A DNA stretch of 64,000 nucleotides from Paracoccus aminovorans (GCF_001546115.1 NZ_KQ955208.1:624929-688928); one strand, 5' to 3'; shown: positions 10,374-20,316, counted from the first letter of the stretch. Notes: generated from the sequence alone by a model not told the origin. Program-made: numbers and translations.

Positions 10374-10601
10374 ATGACGATCTGGGACGGGCTGATCTGG
10401 GGCGGAACCGGGCTGACGGCCCTGGGGCTGGTGGCGCTGGCCTGGTGCATCCTGACCGCCGCGCGGGCCAAGGCGCGGGTCACCGACGATGCGCAGATGC
10501 GGGCCGTGATGCGCCGCGTCGTGGTGGTGAACATGGCGGCGCTGGCGGCATCGGTCTTTGGCCTGATGTTCGTGGTGCTGGGCATCATGCTGGGCCGCTG
10601 A
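10374..10601 (+). CDS. small two-helix membrane protein, function unknown
   Basis: A 75-residue protein with two predicted membrane helices (about residues 8-29 and 52-72) joined by a basic and polar loop containing [26 protein letters not shown] ribosome site is placed well before the ATG. It ends one base before dtd starts and is surely cotranscribed with it. Its high-GC codon use matches its neighbours. No function is recognisable. Confidence 0.75.
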   Translation: MTIWDGLIWGGTGLTALGLVALAWCILTAARAKARVTDDAQMRAVMRRVVVVNMAALAASVFGLMFVVLGIMLGR

Positions 10602-10602
10602 G

Positions 10603-11052
10603 ATGCGCGCCCTGGTCCAGCGCGTCAGCCGCGCCGAAGTCACCGTCGAGGGCCGCAGCATCGGCCGCATCGGCCCCGGGCTGATGGTCCTGGTCTGCGC
10701 CATGCAGGGCGACCCCGAGGACGCGCCCGCGAAACTGGCCGCCCGCATCGCCAAGCTGCGCATCTTCCGCGACGAGGCGGGCAAGATGAACCGCTCGGTC
10801 ACCGACATCGGCGGCGCGGTGCTGGTGGTCAGCCAGTTCACCCTGGCCGCCGATACCCGCACCGGCAACCGCCCGGGATTCTCGAGCGCCGAGGCGCCGG
10901 CGCGGGGCGAGGCGCTGTACCTGGCCTTTGCGCAGGCCCTGCGCGACCTGGGCCTGCCGGTCCAGACCGGCGCGTTCGGCGCCGACATGGCGGTGTCGCT
11001 GGTCAATGACGGGCCGGTGACGATCTGGATGGATTCCACCGACCGCACTTGA
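10603..11052 (+). CDS. dtd: D-aminoacyl-tRNA deacylase
   Basis: A 149-residue enzyme that removes D-amino acids (and glycine from tRNA-Ala) from mischarged tRNA. It has the start [17 protein letters not shown], the conserved SQFTLAAD motif (about residues 75-82) and the C-terminal [11 protein letters not shown] carrying the Gly-cisPro region. Length and ends are standard. It is translated right behind the small membrane protein gene (one base between). Confidence 0.96.
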   Translation: MRALVQRVSRAEVTVEGRSIGRIGPGLMVLVCAMQGDPEDAPAKLAARIAKLRIFRDEAGKMNRSVTDIGGAVLVVSQFTLAADTRTGNRPGFSSAEAPARGEALYLAFAQALRDLGLPVQTGAFGADMAVSLVNDGPVTIWMDSTDRT

Positions 11053-11271
11053 CTTTTCGTGCAAAACCCCTCATCTGCACCAAGTTGCCGCCCGCTGCCG
11101 CGTGAGCAGCGACGCCCTTGCGCGTCAGGTCGGCCACATTTTTCCGGTTTCCCATTCACGCGGGGAGGCTTGCGGGCATAGCGTATCGCGCCCGCCCCTC
11201 GCAACCAGCCGCACGCGATGCGGCCCCTTGTCATGCGTGCCGATACGCGGCCCGCATGGCCGAAAGATGAC

Positions 11272-12705
11272 ATGACGCAAGACACCACCCGCCCGAACCG
11301 TTCGGGCAAGCCGCGCCAGAATGCCTCGGGCCAGCCCCGCGGCGAGCGCGGCCCGAAACCGGCCTTCCGCGGCGGCAATGCCAAGCCGACCACCAACCAC
11401 CGCCGCCACCGCGACGAGCCCGAGGAGAAGTTCATCCGCCGGGCGATTCCCGATATCGACACCCCCTTCACCCGCATGGGCATCGACGCCCGCGTGGCGG
11501 TGAACCTGCCGCCGATGGGCATCGACGCGCCCTCGCCGATCCAGGAGAAGGCGATCCCCGGCATCGTCGAGGGCCGCGACCTGCTGGGCCTCGCGCAGAC
11601 CGGCACCGGCAAGACGGCAGCCTTCGGCCTGCCGATGCTGACGCGGCTGCTGAACATCGGCCGCAAGCCCGAGCCCCGGACCTGCCGCGCGCTGATCCTG
11701 GCGCCGACCCGCGAACTGGCGACGCAGATCGCCGCGAACATCGACGCCTATGCCGCAGGCACCGCCATCCGGCAGTTCCGCGTCGTCGGTGGCGCCTCGA
11801 TCAACACCCAGACCATGCGCATGGAGCGCGGCGTCGACGTGCTGATCGCCACGCCCGGCCGACTGATCGACCTGATCGAGCGCGGCGCGGTCGACCTGTC
11901 GCAGACCAAGTATCTGGTGCTGGACGAGGCCGACCAGATGCTGGACATCGGCTTCATCCACGCGCTGCGCCGCATCGCCAAGATGCTGCCGCGCGAGCGC
12001 CAGACGCTGCTGTTCTCGGCCACCATGCCGAAGCTGATGGAAGAGCTGGCCGACAGCTATCTGACCGATCCGCTGAAGGTCGCCGTGAACCCTCCGGGCC
12101 AGGCGGCGGCCAAGATCGCGCAGGGCGTGCATTTCGTGAACCAGGGCGACAAGGCGACGCTGCTGGCCGAATATCTGGCCAAGCACCGCGAGGAACTCGC
12201 CATCGTCTTTGGCCGCACCAAGCATGGTTCGGAAAAGCTGTCGAAGCTGCTGGAGAAATGGGGCTACAAGGTCGCCGCCATCCACGGCAACAAGAGCCAG
12301 GGCCAGCGCGAGCGCGCCTTGTCCGGCTTCCGCGCCGGCGAGACCAAGGTGCTGGTCGCGACCGATGTGGCGGCGCGCGGGCTCGACATCCCCGAAGTGG
12401 CGCATGTCTATAACTACGACCTGCCCAACGTGCCCGAGAACTACGTCCACCGCATCGGCCGCACCGCGCGCGCCGGCCGCGACGGCCGCGCCATCGCCTT
12501 CTGCGCCCCGGCCGAGATCGGCGAATTGCGCGCCATCGAAAAGGCCATGAAGGCGCCGATCCCGGTGGTCGGCGGCGAGGTGCCCTTCGAGGCGGCGAAG
12601 ATCCGCGAACGCGGCGGTCCGGCCGGCCGCGGCGGCCCCGCAGGCCAGCAGCCGGCGCGCAAGCGCCCGGCCCGCCGCCCCTCGCGCGCGCCGAAATCGG
12701 CCTGA
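11272..12705 (+). CDS. DEAD-box ATP-dependent RNA helicase, RhlE-like
   Basis: A 477-residue RNA helicase. After a basic, low-complexity N-terminus of about 65 residues come the Q-motif region (DAPSPIQEKAIPGI), motif I AQTGTGKTAA, PTRELA, VLDEADQMLDIGF (DEAD), SAT, and motif VI HRIGRTARAGRDGRA. A short arginine-rich tail (RKRPARRPSRAPK) ends it. Such helicases remodel rRNA or mRNA during ribosome assembly and decay, often in the cold. The start at 11272 has only a weak ribosome site (AAAGAT); an ATG at 11233 would add 13 residues. A second, longer DEAD-box gene lies at 55.7 kb. Confidence 0.93.
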   Translation: MTQDTTRPNRSGKPRQNASGQPRGERGPKPAFRGGNAKPTTNHRRHRDEPEEKFIRRAIPDIDTPFTRMGIDARVAVNLPPMGIDAPSPIQEKAIPGIVEGRDLLGLAQTGTGKTAAFGLPMLTRLLNIGRKPEPRTCRALILAPTRELATQIAANIDAYAAGTAIRQFRVVGGASINTQTMRMERGVDVLIATPGRLIDLIERGAVDLSQTKYLVLDEADQMLDIGFIHALRRIAKMLPRERQTLLFSATMPKLMEELADSYLTDPLKVAVNPPGQAAAKIAQGVHFVNQGDKATLLAEYLAKHREELAIVFGRTKHGSEKLSKLLEKWGYKVAAIHGNKSQGQRERALSGFRAGETKVLVATDVAARGLDIPEVAHVYNYDLPNVPENYVHRIGRTARAGRDGRAIAFCAPAEIGELRAIEKAMKAPIPVVGGEVPFEAAKIRERGGPAGRGGPAGQQPARKRPARRPSRAPKSA

Positions 12706-12789
12706 GCCGCGCCTGACCCCGCGCAAACGTGAGCCGCCGCCTGTGGGCGGCGGCTTGCCCGCATCGGGCCCTCGCGGCTATCTGCCGAC

Positions 12790-13356
12790 ATGGCCAAGCT
12801 TTATTTCCATTACTCGACGATGAATGCCGGCAAGAGCACGCTCTTGCTGCAGGCGTCCTATAACTATCGCGAGCGTGGCATGCAGACGCTGCTGCTGACC
12901 GCCGCGCTGGACGACCGCGCCGGGCCAGGCCAGATCGCCAGCCGCATCGGCATCGCCGAGTCCGCCACCACCTTCACCCCGGACACCGACCTTTTCGCCC
13001 TGATCGCCGATGCGGGTCCCTGCGCCTGCGTCTTTGTCGACGAGGCGCAGTTCCTGACCGAGATCCAGGTCTGGCAGCTGGCGCGCGTCGCCGACGACCT
13101 GGGCCTGCCGGTGATGTGCTATGGGTTGCGCGTTGATTTCCGCGGCAATCTGTTTCCGGGCTCGGCCGCGCTTCTGGCTTGGGCGGACGACCTGCGCGAG
13201 GTGCGCACCATCTGCCATTGCGGCCGCAAGGCCACCATGGTGGTGCGGCAGGATGAAGAAGGCCGCGCGCTGCATGACGGCGCGCAGGTCCAGATCGGGG
13301 GGAATGAAACCTATGTCTCGCTGTGCCGCCGGCACTGGCGCGAAATGATGGAGTGA
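12790..13356 (+). CDS. tdk: thymidine kinase
   Basis: A 188-residue type II thymidine kinase for thymidine salvage. The P-loop is MNAGKST (about residues 11-17), the DEAQF motif (about 76-80) carries the Walker B acid, and the lasso domain has the structural zinc cysteines in CHCGRKA and SLCRRHW. ATG follows the helicase gene after 84 bases. It ends 4 bases before the b561-YceI gene, so the two may be cotranscribed. Confidence 0.96.
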   Translation: MAKLYFHYSTMNAGKSTLLLQASYNYRERGMQTLLLTAALDDRAGPGQIASRIGIAESATTFTPDTDLFALIADAGPCACVFVDEAQFLTEIQVWQLARVADDLGLPVMCYGLRVDFRGNLFPGSAALLAWADDLREVRTICHCGRKATMVVRQDEEGRALHDGAQVQIGGNETYVSLCRRHWREMME

Positions 13357-13360
13357 CCGC

Positions 13361-14551
13361 ATGCAAGCCAGCAACACGCCCCGCGCCTATGGCTGGGTGG
13401 CCCGCTTTTTCCACTGGACCGTCGCGGTCCTGATCCTGGCCGCCATCGGCCTGGGGCTTTATGCCGGCAGCCTGCCGACGGGCGCGCAGGACCAGATGCA
13501 GGCGGTGTTCCGGGCCTTCTCGATCCACAAGACCGTCGGCGTGGCCGTGCTGGTCCTGGCGGTGCTGCGCATCCTGTGGACCCTGACCCAGCGGAAGCCG
13601 CGCCCGCTGCATCCCGGCCGGCGGCTGGAAAGCTTCGTCGCCGAGGCGGTGCATTGGGCGCTGTGGGTCGGCATGGTCATCATGCCGCTGACCGGCTGGC
13701 TGCTGCATTCGGCGGCGCCGGGCGGGTTTTCCCGCATCCTGTGGCCGCTGGGCCAGCGCCTGCCCGGTGTGCCCCAGGATGCCGCCCTGGCCGAGCGTTT
13801 CGCGCACTTTCACGAGACCGGCTGGTGGGTGCTGGCCGGGCTGATCGGGCTGCATGTCGCGGGCGCCGTGAAACATGCGCTGATCGACCGCGACGGCACC
13901 ATGAGCCGCATGGCCGGCCATCCCGACCGCGCGCCCGAGCCGCCGCCGGCACGTCCCGCCCTGCTGTCGCATCTGCTGGCGGCGCTGGCCGCGCTGGCGA
14001 TCTGGGGCGCAACGGCAGTCCTGGCGGTGCCTGCCGCCGACGAGGATGCCGCGGCGCCCGCCGTGACGGCGCCCGTGGCCTCGGGCTGGGCGGTCGAGCA
14101 AGGGACGCTCGCCATCGAGGTCGTGCAGGCGGGCAGCCCGATCTCGGGCCGGTTCGGCACATGGGATGCGGCGATCGACTATGATCCCGAAGAGCAGGCC
14201 GGGCATGTGACGGTCAACATCGACATCGCCTCGCTGGAGCTGGGCTCGGTCAGCGACAGCGCCAAGGGGCCGGATTTCCTGAACGCCCCCGCGCATCCGA
14301 CCGCGACATTCGATGCGGATATCCTGGCTGAGGGCGCGGGTCCTGTGGCGCGCGGCACGCTGACCATCGCCGGGAAATCCGTGTCGGCGGAGCTGCCCTT
14401 CGATCTGGTGATCGAGGGCGATATGGCGACGGCCAAGGGCCGGATGCAGGTGGACCGGCGCGATTTCGGCGTGGGCAGCGGCTATGCCGACGAAAGCACC
14501 GTGGGATTTGCGGTCGGGATCAGCTTCGATCTGACGGCGAAGCGGCAGTAG
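13361..14551 (+). CDS. cytochrome b561 domain fused to YceI domain
   Basis: A 396-residue fusion. Residues 1-185 form a diheme cytochrome b561 domain with four membrane helices and candidate heme ligands H18, H56, H98 and H165. A linker and a fifth helix (about 203-222) precede a C-terminal YceI domain (about 242-396; the lipocalin-like barrel that binds isoprenoids, for example in GSVSDSAKGPDFL and RRDFGVGS), which would face the periplasm. b561 proteins pass electrons from quinol or to superoxide. In E. coli the two domains are separate neighbouring genes (yceJ, yceI). The fusion suggests delivery or oxidation of a quinone-like ligand. Confidence 0.9.
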   Translation: MQASNTPRAYGWVARFFHWTVAVLILAAIGLGLYAGSLPTGAQDQMQAVFRAFSIHKTVGVAVLVLAVLRILWTLTQRKPRPLHPGRRLESFVAEAVHWALWVGMVIMPLTGWLLHSAAPGGFSRILWPLGQRLPGVPQDAALAERFAHFHETGWWVLAGLIGLHVAGAVKHALIDRDGTMSRMAGHPDRAPEPPPARPALLSHLLAALAALAIWGATAVLAVPAADEDAAAPAVTAPVASGWAVEQGTLAIEVVQAGSPISGRFGTWDAAIDYDPEEQAGHVTVNIDIASLELGSVSDSAKGPDFLNAPAHPTATFDADILAEGAGPVARGTLTIAGKSVSAELPFDLVIEGDMATAKGRMQVDRRDFGVGSGYADESTVGFAVGISFDLTAKRQ

Positions 14552-14555
14552 GAAG

Positions 14556-14587
14556 AAAGGGCCGCCTCGATGGGCGGCCCTTTCGTT
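14556..14587. terminator. bidirectional Rho-independent terminator
   Basis: AAAGGGCCGCC, 5-nt loop, GGGCGGCCCTTT, followed by CGTTTC on the plus strand and preceded by A-rich sequence that gives T residues on the minus strand. It lies between the convergent b561-YceI gene and ndk and can serve both. Confidence 0.75.
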
Positions 14588-14589
14588 TC

Positions 14590-14611
14590 GGGTATTTACG
14601 GAGCAAAGAAG
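14590..14611 (-). repeat. dispersed intergenic element, copy 2
   Basis: The minus strand reads CTTCTTTGCTCCGTAAATACC, starting 6 bases after the ndk stop and just before the shared terminator hairpin. It differs from copy 1 at two bases. Confidence 0.6.
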
Positions 14612-14616
14612 CCGGG

Positions 14617-15039
14617 TCAGCCGACCAGTTCGAGGCCCGAGAAGAAGAAGGCGATCTCGCGCGCGGCGGCTTCGGGGCTGTCCGAGCCGTGCACCGAGTT
14701 CTCGCCGACCGAGAGGGCGAATTCCTTGCGGATGGTGCCCTCGTCGGCATTGGCCGGGTTGGTGGCGCCCATGACTTCGCGGTTCTTCAGGATGGCGCCT
14801 TCGCCCTCCAGCACCTGCACCACGACCGGCTCCGAGGTCATGAATTCGGTCAGCTCGCCGTAGAAGGGGCGTTCCTTGTGCTCGGCATAGAACTGGCCGG
14901 CTTGCGCGAGCGTCAGTTGGATGCGCTTCTGCGCCACGATGCGCAGGCCGGCTTCTTCGAACTTGGCATTGATCTTGCCGGTCAGGTTGCGCTTGGTGGC
15001 GTCGGGTTTGATGATCGAAAGCGTGCGTTCGGTCGCCAT
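14617..15039 (-). CDS. ndk: nucleoside diphosphate kinase
   Basis: A 140-residue enzyme of standard length that balances nucleoside triphosphates by ping-pong phosphate transfer. The phospho-histidine is H117 in [10 protein letters not shown]. The N-terminus [18 protein letters not shown] is diagnostic. ATG follows an AAGGACGACCCC stretch. It is a single-gene unit, divergent from the ABC-F gene (126 bases between). Confidence 0.98.
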   Translation of the reverse strand: MATERTLSIIKPDATKRNLTGKINAKFEEAGLRIVAQKRIQLTLAQAGQFYAEHKERPFYGELTEFMTSEPVVVQVLEGEGAILKNREVMGATNPANADEGTIRKEFALSVGENSVHGSDSPEAAAREIAFFFSGLELVG

Positions 15040-15165
15040 TGGGGTCGTCCTTTTCCTGATCCGGGCGGGATGGCCCGGAATTGCGCGCCCGGTTACCATG
15101 CGACGCGGCGCTTGAAAAGCGGGCGCAGGATTGACGGCCGCGCGCGCTTCGTCCATGCGGGGGCC

Positions 15166-17013
15166 ATGCTGCGCATCGACGACATCTCCTATTCCATCGC
15201 CGGCCGGCCGCTGTTTCAGCAGGCCAGCGCCACCATTCCCGACGGCCACAAGGTCGGTCTCGTGGGGCCGAACGGCGCCGGCAAGACCACGCTCTTCAAG
15301 CTGATCCGGGGCGAGCTGGGCCTTGACGGCGGCGCGATCACCCTGCCCGCCCGCGCCCGCATCGGCGGCGTCGCGCAAGAGGCGTCGGGCACCGCGACAA
15401 GCGTGCTGGAAACGGTGCTGGCCGCCGACGAGGAACGCGCCGCCCTGCTGGCGGAATCCGCGAGTGCGACCGATCCGCACCGGATCGCCGAGATCCAGAC
15501 CCGGCTGGCCGATATCGACGCCTGGTCGGCCGAGGCCCGCGCCGCCACCATCCTGCGCGGCCTGGGTTTCTCGACCGAGGACCAGGCGCGGCCCACCAGC
15601 GACTATTCCGGCGGCTGGCGCATGCGCGTCGCGCTGGCCGGCGTGCTGTTCTCGCAGCCCGACCTGTTGCTGCTGGACGAGCCGACGAACTATCTGGACC
15701 TGGAAGGCGCGCTATGGCTGGAAAGCTATCTGCAGCGCTATCCACATACCGTGATCGTCATCAGCCACGACCGCGACCTGCTCAATCGCGCCGTGGGCCA
15801 TATCCTGCATCTCGAGGACCGCAAGCTGGTGCTTTACAGCGGCGGCTATGACACCTTCGCCCGCACCCGGGCCGAAAAGCGCGCCCTGCAAGCGGCCGAA
15901 GCGAAGAAGCAGGAGGCGCGGCGCGCGCATCTGCAAAGCTTCGTCGACCGTTTCCGCGCCAAGGCCAGCAAGGCCGTGCAGGCCCAGGCCCGCATCAAGA
16001 TGCTGGCCAAGATGGAGCCGATCACGGCCCCGGAAGAGGCCAAGTTCCACCGCTTCAGCTTTCCGCAGCCCGACCAGCTGTCGCCGCCCATCGTCTCGCT
16101 GGACGGGGTCTCGGTCGGCTATGGCGACCGGGTGGTGCTGCACCGGCTGGCCCTGCGCATCGACCAGGACGACCGCATCGCGCTGCTGGGTCGCAACGGC
16201 CAGGGCAAGTCGACGCTGTCGAAGCTGCTCGCCGGTCGGCTGGAACCGATGGAGGGGCGGATCAACCGCTCGGGCAAGCTGCGCATCGGCTATTTCGCCC
16301 AGCACCAGGTCGATGAGCTGGAACTGGACGAAACGCCCCTGGCCCATGTCCGCCGCCTGCGCCCGGACGAGACGCCGCCCCGGCTGCGGGCGCGGCTGGC
16401 CGGCTTCGGCCTGATGGAGGCGCAGGCCGAGACCAAGGTGCGGCAGCTGTCGGGCGGGCAGAAGGCGCGGCTGTCGCTGCTGCTCGCGACCATCGATGCG
16501 CCGCATCTGCTGATCCTGGACGAACCGACGAACCATCTGGACATCGAAAGCCGCGAGGCGCTGACCGAGGCGCTGAACGACTATACCGGCGCCGTGGTGC
16601 TGGTCAGCCACGACATGCACCTGCTGAACCTGGTGGCCGAGCGGCTGTGGCTGGTCGATCAGGGCGGGGTCGCGCCCTGGCAGGGCGACCTGGACGATTA
16701 CCGCAAGATGCTGCTCTCGGGCGAGGACAAGCCCGCCGCGAAACCCGAGCCGAAGCCCACGGCGAAACGCCCCTCGCGCGACCAGGTGCTGGAACTGCGC
16801 GCCGAGGCCCGCCGCGCCGAGGAGCGGGTCGAGAAGCTGACCGCCATGCTGGAAAAGCTCGACGCCATCATGGCCGACCCGGCCACCTATGACGACGCGC
16901 AGAAGGCCGAGGCCTTTGGCCGCAAGCATGCCGAGGCCAGCGAGGCGATGACCCGCGCCGAGGGGCTGTGGATGGAGGCGCTGGAACGGCTCGAGGACGC
17001 GCTGCGCGCCTGA
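15166..17013 (+). CDS. ABC-F family ATPase (YheS/Uup-like translation factor)
   Basis: A 615-residue soluble protein with two ABC ATPase domains and no membrane segments. Walker A motifs are GPNGAGKTT (about 35-43) and GRNGQGKST (about 341-349). Signatures are DYSGGWRMR and [10 protein letters not shown]; Walker B motifs [12 protein letters not shown] and [12 protein letters not shown]. The charged inter-domain linker (about 235-290) is the P-site tRNA interaction motif region, and a C-terminal coiled coil spans about 545-615. ABC-F proteins act on stalled ribosomes. The closest layout is YheS/Uup. The start at 15166 is the first ATG before [11 protein letters not shown]. Confidence 0.92.
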   Translation: MLRIDDISYSIAGRPLFQQASATIPDGHKVGLVGPNGAGKTTLFKLIRGELGLDGGAITLPARARIGGVAQEASGTATSVLETVLAADEERAALLAESASATDPHRIAEIQTRLADIDAWSAEARAATILRGLGFSTEDQARPTSDYSGGWRMRVALAGVLFSQPDLLLLDEPTNYLDLEGALWLESYLQRYPHTVIVISHDRDLLNRAVGHILHLEDRKLVLYSGGYDTFARTRAEKRALQAAEAKKQEARRAHLQSFVDRFRAKASKAVQAQARIKMLAKMEPITAPEEAKFHRFSFPQPDQLSPPIVSLDGVSVGYGDRVVLHRLALRIDQDDRIALLGRNGQGKSTLSKLLAGRLEPMEGRINRSGKLRIGYFAQHQVDELELDETPLAHVRRLRPDETPPRLRARLAGFGLMEAQAETKVRQLSGGQKARLSLLLATIDAPHLLILDEPTNHLDIESREALTEALNDYTGAVVLVSHDMHLLNLVAERLWLVDQGGVAPWQGDLDDYRKMLLSGEDKPAAKPEPKPTAKRPSRDQVLELRAEARRAEERVEKLTAMLEKLDAIMADPATYDDAQKAEAFGRKHAEASEAMTRAEGLWMEALERLEDALRA

Positions 17014-17039
17014 AAGCCACACATCACGGCTTTTCGTCC

Positions 17040-17063
17040 GGCAAGCCGCAGCGCGGGCTTGCC
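17040..17063. terminator. hairpin after ABC-F gene
   Basis: Perfect 8-bp stem GGCAAGCC/GGCTTGCC with an 8-nt loop, 27 bases after the ABC-F stop. No T-run follows, so termination is only suggested. Confidence 0.4.
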
Positions 17064-17115
17064 CCGGGAAGCGGTTTCGCCCAATGCCTTCGGGCAAGTT
17101 GACAAGGATTCGCCC

Positions 17116-17850
17116 ATGACCCGCCTGATCGCGCTCGCCCTGCTCTCTGCCACCGCGCTGGGAACCCCGGCCATGGCGCAATCGCTGGCCGGGCGCAGCT
17201 TTTCCTTCGATGCCGGGCTGGGGGTGAAATACAGCCCGGAATACATGGGCTCGGACAACCTGGACGCCTCGCCCTGGTTCATCCTGAAGAATGCCGATGC
17301 CGACCGCGACAAGCCGGACGGATTCTCGTTCCTGCCGTCGCTGAACTATATCGGCAAGCGCGATGCCAGCGACTATCCCGACCTGCACGGCATGTCCGAC
17401 GTGGGCATCGCCGGCGAGGCGGGGCTCAAGGTTTCCTATCGCATGGGCGACATGACCAGCTACGGCGCCATCCGCAAGGGCTTCGGCGGCCACCATGGCG
17501 TGGTGGGTGAACTGGGCGCGAAATACCGCATGGAATACAACGACCGGCTGACGCTGTGGACCGGGGCCGAGCTGGGCCTGGGCAGCGACGATTTCACCGA
17601 TACCTATTTCGGCGTCACCGGAAGCGAATCGATCTCCAGCGGCCATCGCGCCTATGATCCCGAGGGCGGCGCCTATATCGCCCGGCTCAGCGTCGAGGCG
17701 CGCTATGAATTCATGCCCGACACCGCGCTGATGGGCCGGCTGACCTATGGCCGCCTGCTAGGCGATGCCAGCGATTCGCCGCTGGTGCAACAGCGCAACC
17801 AGCCCTCGGTCAGCATCGGCGTGGCGCGGCGGCTGAACTTCCGCTTCTAG
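17116..17850 (+). CDS. MipA/OmpV-family outer-membrane protein
   Basis: A 244-residue protein with a clear signal peptide (residues 1-21, cleavage after PAMA) and an amphipathic beta-barrel pattern ending in aromatic phenylalanine (RRLNFRF), as usual for outer-membrane insertion. The DAGLGVKYSPEYMGSDN opening and the repeated YG and LG turns fit the MipA/OmpV family, whose members act as murein-complex scaffolds or small porins. It stands alone between the ABC-F and DUF59 genes with an AAGGA site before the ATG. Confidence 0.8.
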   Translation: MTRLIALALLSATALGTPAMAQSLAGRSFSFDAGLGVKYSPEYMGSDNLDASPWFILKNADADRDKPDGFSFLPSLNYIGKRDASDYPDLHGMSDVGIAGEAGLKVSYRMGDMTSYGAIRKGFGGHHGVVGELGAKYRMEYNDRLTLWTGAELGLGSDDFTDTYFGVTGSESISSGHRAYDPEGGAYIARLSVEARYEFMPDTALMGRLTYGRLLGDASDSPLVQQRNQPSVSIGVARRLNFRF

Positions 17851-17915
17851 AGCCGGGCTGGACCCTGCGGAAAGCACGCCCTATATAAGCGCCAGGCTTT
17901 CACAGGACGGGCGCA

Positions 17916-18275
17916 ATGACCGACGAAACCCTCAAGGAAGGCGATCCGCTGATCGCGCCCTCGACAACCGAGCATCCGCTGTATGACAGCGTGGTCGAGG
18001 CCTGCAAGACGGTCTACGACCCCGAGATTCCGGTGAACATCTTCGACCTGGGCTTGATCTATACCATCGCCATCGACGACGAGAACGCCGTGCGCATCGT
18101 CATGACACTGACCGCGCCGGGCTGCCCGGTCGCGGGCGAGATGCCGGGCTGGGTCGCCGATGCCGTCGAGGCTATCCCGGGCGTGCGGCAGGTCGATGTC
18201 GAGATGACCTTCCAGCCGCAATGGGGCATGGACATGATGTCCGACGAGGCCCGGCTGGAGCTGGGGTTCATTTGA
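17916..18275 (+). CDS. DUF59/MIP18-family Fe-S cluster assembly protein (SUF-associated)
   Basis: A 119-residue single DUF59 domain protein. [16 protein letters not shown] and [13 protein letters not shown] are hallmarks, the latter holding the conserved cysteine that can carry an Fe-S cluster. Related proteins (SufT, SUF-associated TIGR02945 type, PaaD) help mature [4Fe-4S] enzymes. There are no other suf genes nearby. A TATATA -10-like box lies about 30 bases upstream. It overlaps the next gene by 4 bases if that gene uses its TTG start. Confidence 0.87.
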   Translation: MTDETLKEGDPLIAPSTTEHPLYDSVVEACKTVYDPEIPVNIFDLGLIYTIAIDDENAVRIVMTLTAPGCPVAGEMPGWVADAVEAIPGVRQVDVEMTFQPQWGMDMMSDEARLELGFI

Positions 18276-18820
18276 GCGCGCTCGCGGATATGCTGGCCGG
18301 GCGCGCCTATGATCCCGGCGACGGCGAGCTGGTCGCCATGCGCAAGACGGCCCAGGGGCTGATGCGCGAATACAATGCCACCATCATCGGCGACAAGACC
18401 CGCGCCCGCACGCTGTCGCAGCTGTTGGGCAGCTGGAACGGCGCCGTGGTGCGCGCGCCCTTTCACGTCGATTACGGCAAGCACATTCACTTCGGCGAAG
18501 GCTGTTTCGTGAATTACGGCTGCTTTTTCATGGACATCTGCGAGATTCGCATCGGCGCGCGCTGCCAGTTCGGCACCGCGGTCCAGCTTTTGACCGAGGA
18601 CCGGCCGCGCGATGCTGCCCGCCGGGCCGCCGGCGAGGAATGGGGCAAGCCGATCACCATCGGCGACGATGTCTGGATCGGCGGCGGCGCCATCGTGCTG
18701 CCCGGCATCACCATCGGCGACGGCGCCATCGTCGGCGCGGGTTCGGTGGTGACGCGCGACGTTCCCGCCGGCGCCACCGTGGTCGGCAACCCGGCCCGTC
18801 CCCTGCCCGCCCGCAGCTAA
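18272..18820 (+). CDS. sugar O-acetyltransferase, maltose acetyltransferase-like (left-handed beta-helix)
   Basis: A 182-residue hexapeptide-repeat acetyltransferase. It has the N-terminal Maa segment ([18 protein letters not shown]), then hexapeptide coils ([55 protein letters not shown]) and the usual VVGNPARPL ending. Family members acetylate maltose, galactoside or related sugars with acetyl-CoA as trimers. The TTG at 18272 overlaps the upstream stop (TTGA) and is preferred; an ATG at 18290 would remove six residues. Its stop codon overlaps the stop of the convergent phosphatase by 3 bases. Confidence 0.85.
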   Translation: MSALADMLAGRAYDPGDGELVAMRKTAQGLMREYNATIIGDKTRARTLSQLLGSWNGAVVRAPFHVDYGKHIHFGEGCFVNYGCFFMDICEIRIGARCQFGTAVQLLTEDRPRDAARRAAGEEWGKPITIGDDVWIGGGAIVLPGITIGDGAIVGAGSVVTRDVPAGATVVGNPARPLPARS

Positions 18821-19377
18821 AGAAACATCCGGTGTCGCCCTTGGCTGACCAGATGCACGGCGCCTTGCAGAACCGGCATCTCGGCCAGCCGCGACAGCGG
18901 CAGGCCCATCGCCTCAAGCCGCAGCATGCGCAGGGTCACGCCATGGGTGACGATCAGCGCCGGGCCCGACAGTTCGCGCAGAAAGGCCCGCACCCGAGCC
19001 TGGAGCCCGGCGAAATGCTCGCCTCCCGGCGCGCGGTCATACCAGTCCAGCGCGCCGCCCGCGAACAGCGCTGGATGCTCGGCCCGCAGCGCCTCGCCCG
19101 TGCGGCCGGTGAAATGGCCGATGTCGATTTCGTGCAGTCGGGTGTCGCTTAGAAAATCCGCGCCGGCGAAGACGATGCACGCGGTCTGCTGCGCGCGCCC
19201 GGCCGTGCTGGCATAGCGGGCAAGTCCGGTCAGGTCGCGCAAAAGCCAGGCCTGCCGCCGCGCCTGCGCGACGCCCAGCGGCGTCAACGCCGAATCCAGC
19301 CGCCCCTGCATGCGGCCTTCGGCGTTCCATTCCGTCTGCCCGTGCCGCATCAGGTAGAGGTCGGGCAGATCCGGCAT
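18817..19377 (-). CDS. histidine phosphatase (phosphoglycerate mutase-like) protein
   Basis: A 186-residue branch-1 histidine phosphatase. The RHG motif is [20 protein letters not shown] (phospho-histidine about residue 11), with the second histidine in [13 protein letters not shown]. Homologues include CobC, fructose-2,6-bisphosphatase-like and broad phosphatases. Nothing here picks one. The ATG shares a base with the hemF stop (TGATG), so it is translationally coupled to hemF; an ATG three codons upstream is possible. Confidence 0.87.
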   Translation of the reverse strand: MPDLPDLYLMRHGQTEWNAEGRMQGRLDSALTPLGVAQARRQAWLLRDLTGLARYASTAGRAQQTACIVFAGADFLSDTRLHEIDIGHFTGRTGEALRAEHPALFAGGALDWYDRAPGGEHFAGLQARVRAFLRELSGPALIVTHGVTLRMLRLEAMGLPLSRLAEMPVLQGAVHLVSQGRHRMFL

Positions 19378-20237
19378 CAGACCCATTTCGCCAGCGGCGG
19401 CAGGCTCATCAGCACGGCCTCGGGGTCGTGGCCGGTGGCCAGGCCGAATTTGGTGCCGCGGTCATAGACCAGATTGTATTCGGCATAGAGACCGCGGTGG
19501 ATCAGCTGCGCGTCCCTGTCGGCCTCGCCCCAGGGCTGGGCCATGCGCTTTTCGGCGAGCGGCAGGAAGGCGGGCAGGAAGGCCTCGCCCACCGCCTTGG
19601 TAAAGGCGAAATCGGCCTGCCAGTCGCCGGTGTTGAGATCGTCGTAGAAGATGCCGCCGACGCCCCGTGCCCGGCCACGATGCGGGACAAAGAAATACTC
19701 GTCCGCCCAGGCCTTGAAGCGGTCGTAGTAATCGGCGCCGTGCGGCGCGCAGGCCGTGCGCAGCGTGTCGTGGAAATGCGCCGTATCCTCGGCGACTTCC
19801 AGGCAAGGGTTCAGGTCGGCACCGCCGCCGAACCACCAGGCGCCCGGCGTCCAGAACATGCGCGTGTTCATGTGTACGGCCGGCGCATGCGGGTTCTGCA
19901 TATGCGCGACCAGGCTGATGCCCGAGGCCCAGAAACGCGGGTCCGCCTCGATCCCCGGCACGCCGCGCGCGGCCATGGCCTGGCGCGCAGCGGGCAGCAA
20001 TTCGCCATGCACCGCCGACCAGTTGACGCCGACCTTCTCGAAGACCCGGCCGCCGCGCATCACCGACATCAGCCCGCCGCCGCCGTCTTCGCCGCGCCGG
20101 GTCTCGCGCACCTTGAAGCGGCCGGGCGGGGCGCTGCCGGGACCGCGATCCTCGAGCCCCTCGAAAGCGGCGACGATGCGGTCGCGCAGGCTGCGAAACC
20201 AGGCCGCAGCTTCCTGACGTTCTTGGCTCATCTCCAT
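19377..20237 (-). CDS. hemF: oxygen-dependent coproporphyrinogen III oxidase
   Basis: A 286-residue enzyme that oxidatively decarboxylates coproporphyrinogen III to protoporphyrinogen IX using O2. Family blocks are PHAPAVHMNTRMFW, WWFGGGADLNPCL, GVGGIFYDDLN and YAEYNLVYDRGTKFGL. The ATG at 20237 has an AGGGA site; an ATG two codons later also fits. The oxygen-independent counterpart hemN lies at 35.6 kb beside fnrP, so both branches of this heme step are in the window. It is divergent from a lipoprotein gene with an 79-base shared gap. Confidence 0.97.
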   Translation of the reverse strand: MEMSQERQEAAAWFRSLRDRIVAAFEGLEDRGPGSAPPGRFKVRETRRGEDGGGGLMSVMRGGRVFEKVGVNWSAVHGELLPAARQAMAARGVPGIEADPRFWASGISLVAHMQNPHAPAVHMNTRMFWTPGAWWFGGGADLNPCLEVAEDTAHFHDTLRTACAPHGADYYDRFKAWADEYFFVPHRGRARGVGGIFYDDLNTGDWQADFAFTKAVGEAFLPAFLPLAEKRMAQPWGEADRDAQLIHRGLYAEYNLVYDRGTKFGLATGHDPEAVLMSLPPLAKWV

Positions 20238-20316
20238 GGCTTGTCCCTGCATTCGTGAATTGCCCTGCCGAAATCGCAGGCCTATGCTTTCCGACAAACA
20301 ACTAGAGATCCCCGCC

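Noticed and set aside
9359-10588. 409-codon minus-strand open frame spanning the transposase remnant and gapR
   Set aside because: It joins unrelated shadow sequence over gapR, the transposase remnant and a small membrane gene; no coherent domain.
11170-11265. Inverted repeat GCGTATCG/CGATACGC upstream of the DEAD-box helicase
   Set aside because: The 8-bp arms are separated by about 55 bases, so a chance match is likely in GC-rich DNA.
11125-12726. 533-codon minus-strand open frame over the DEAD-box helicase
   Set aside because: It is an antisense shadow; the plus strand carries every helicase motif.
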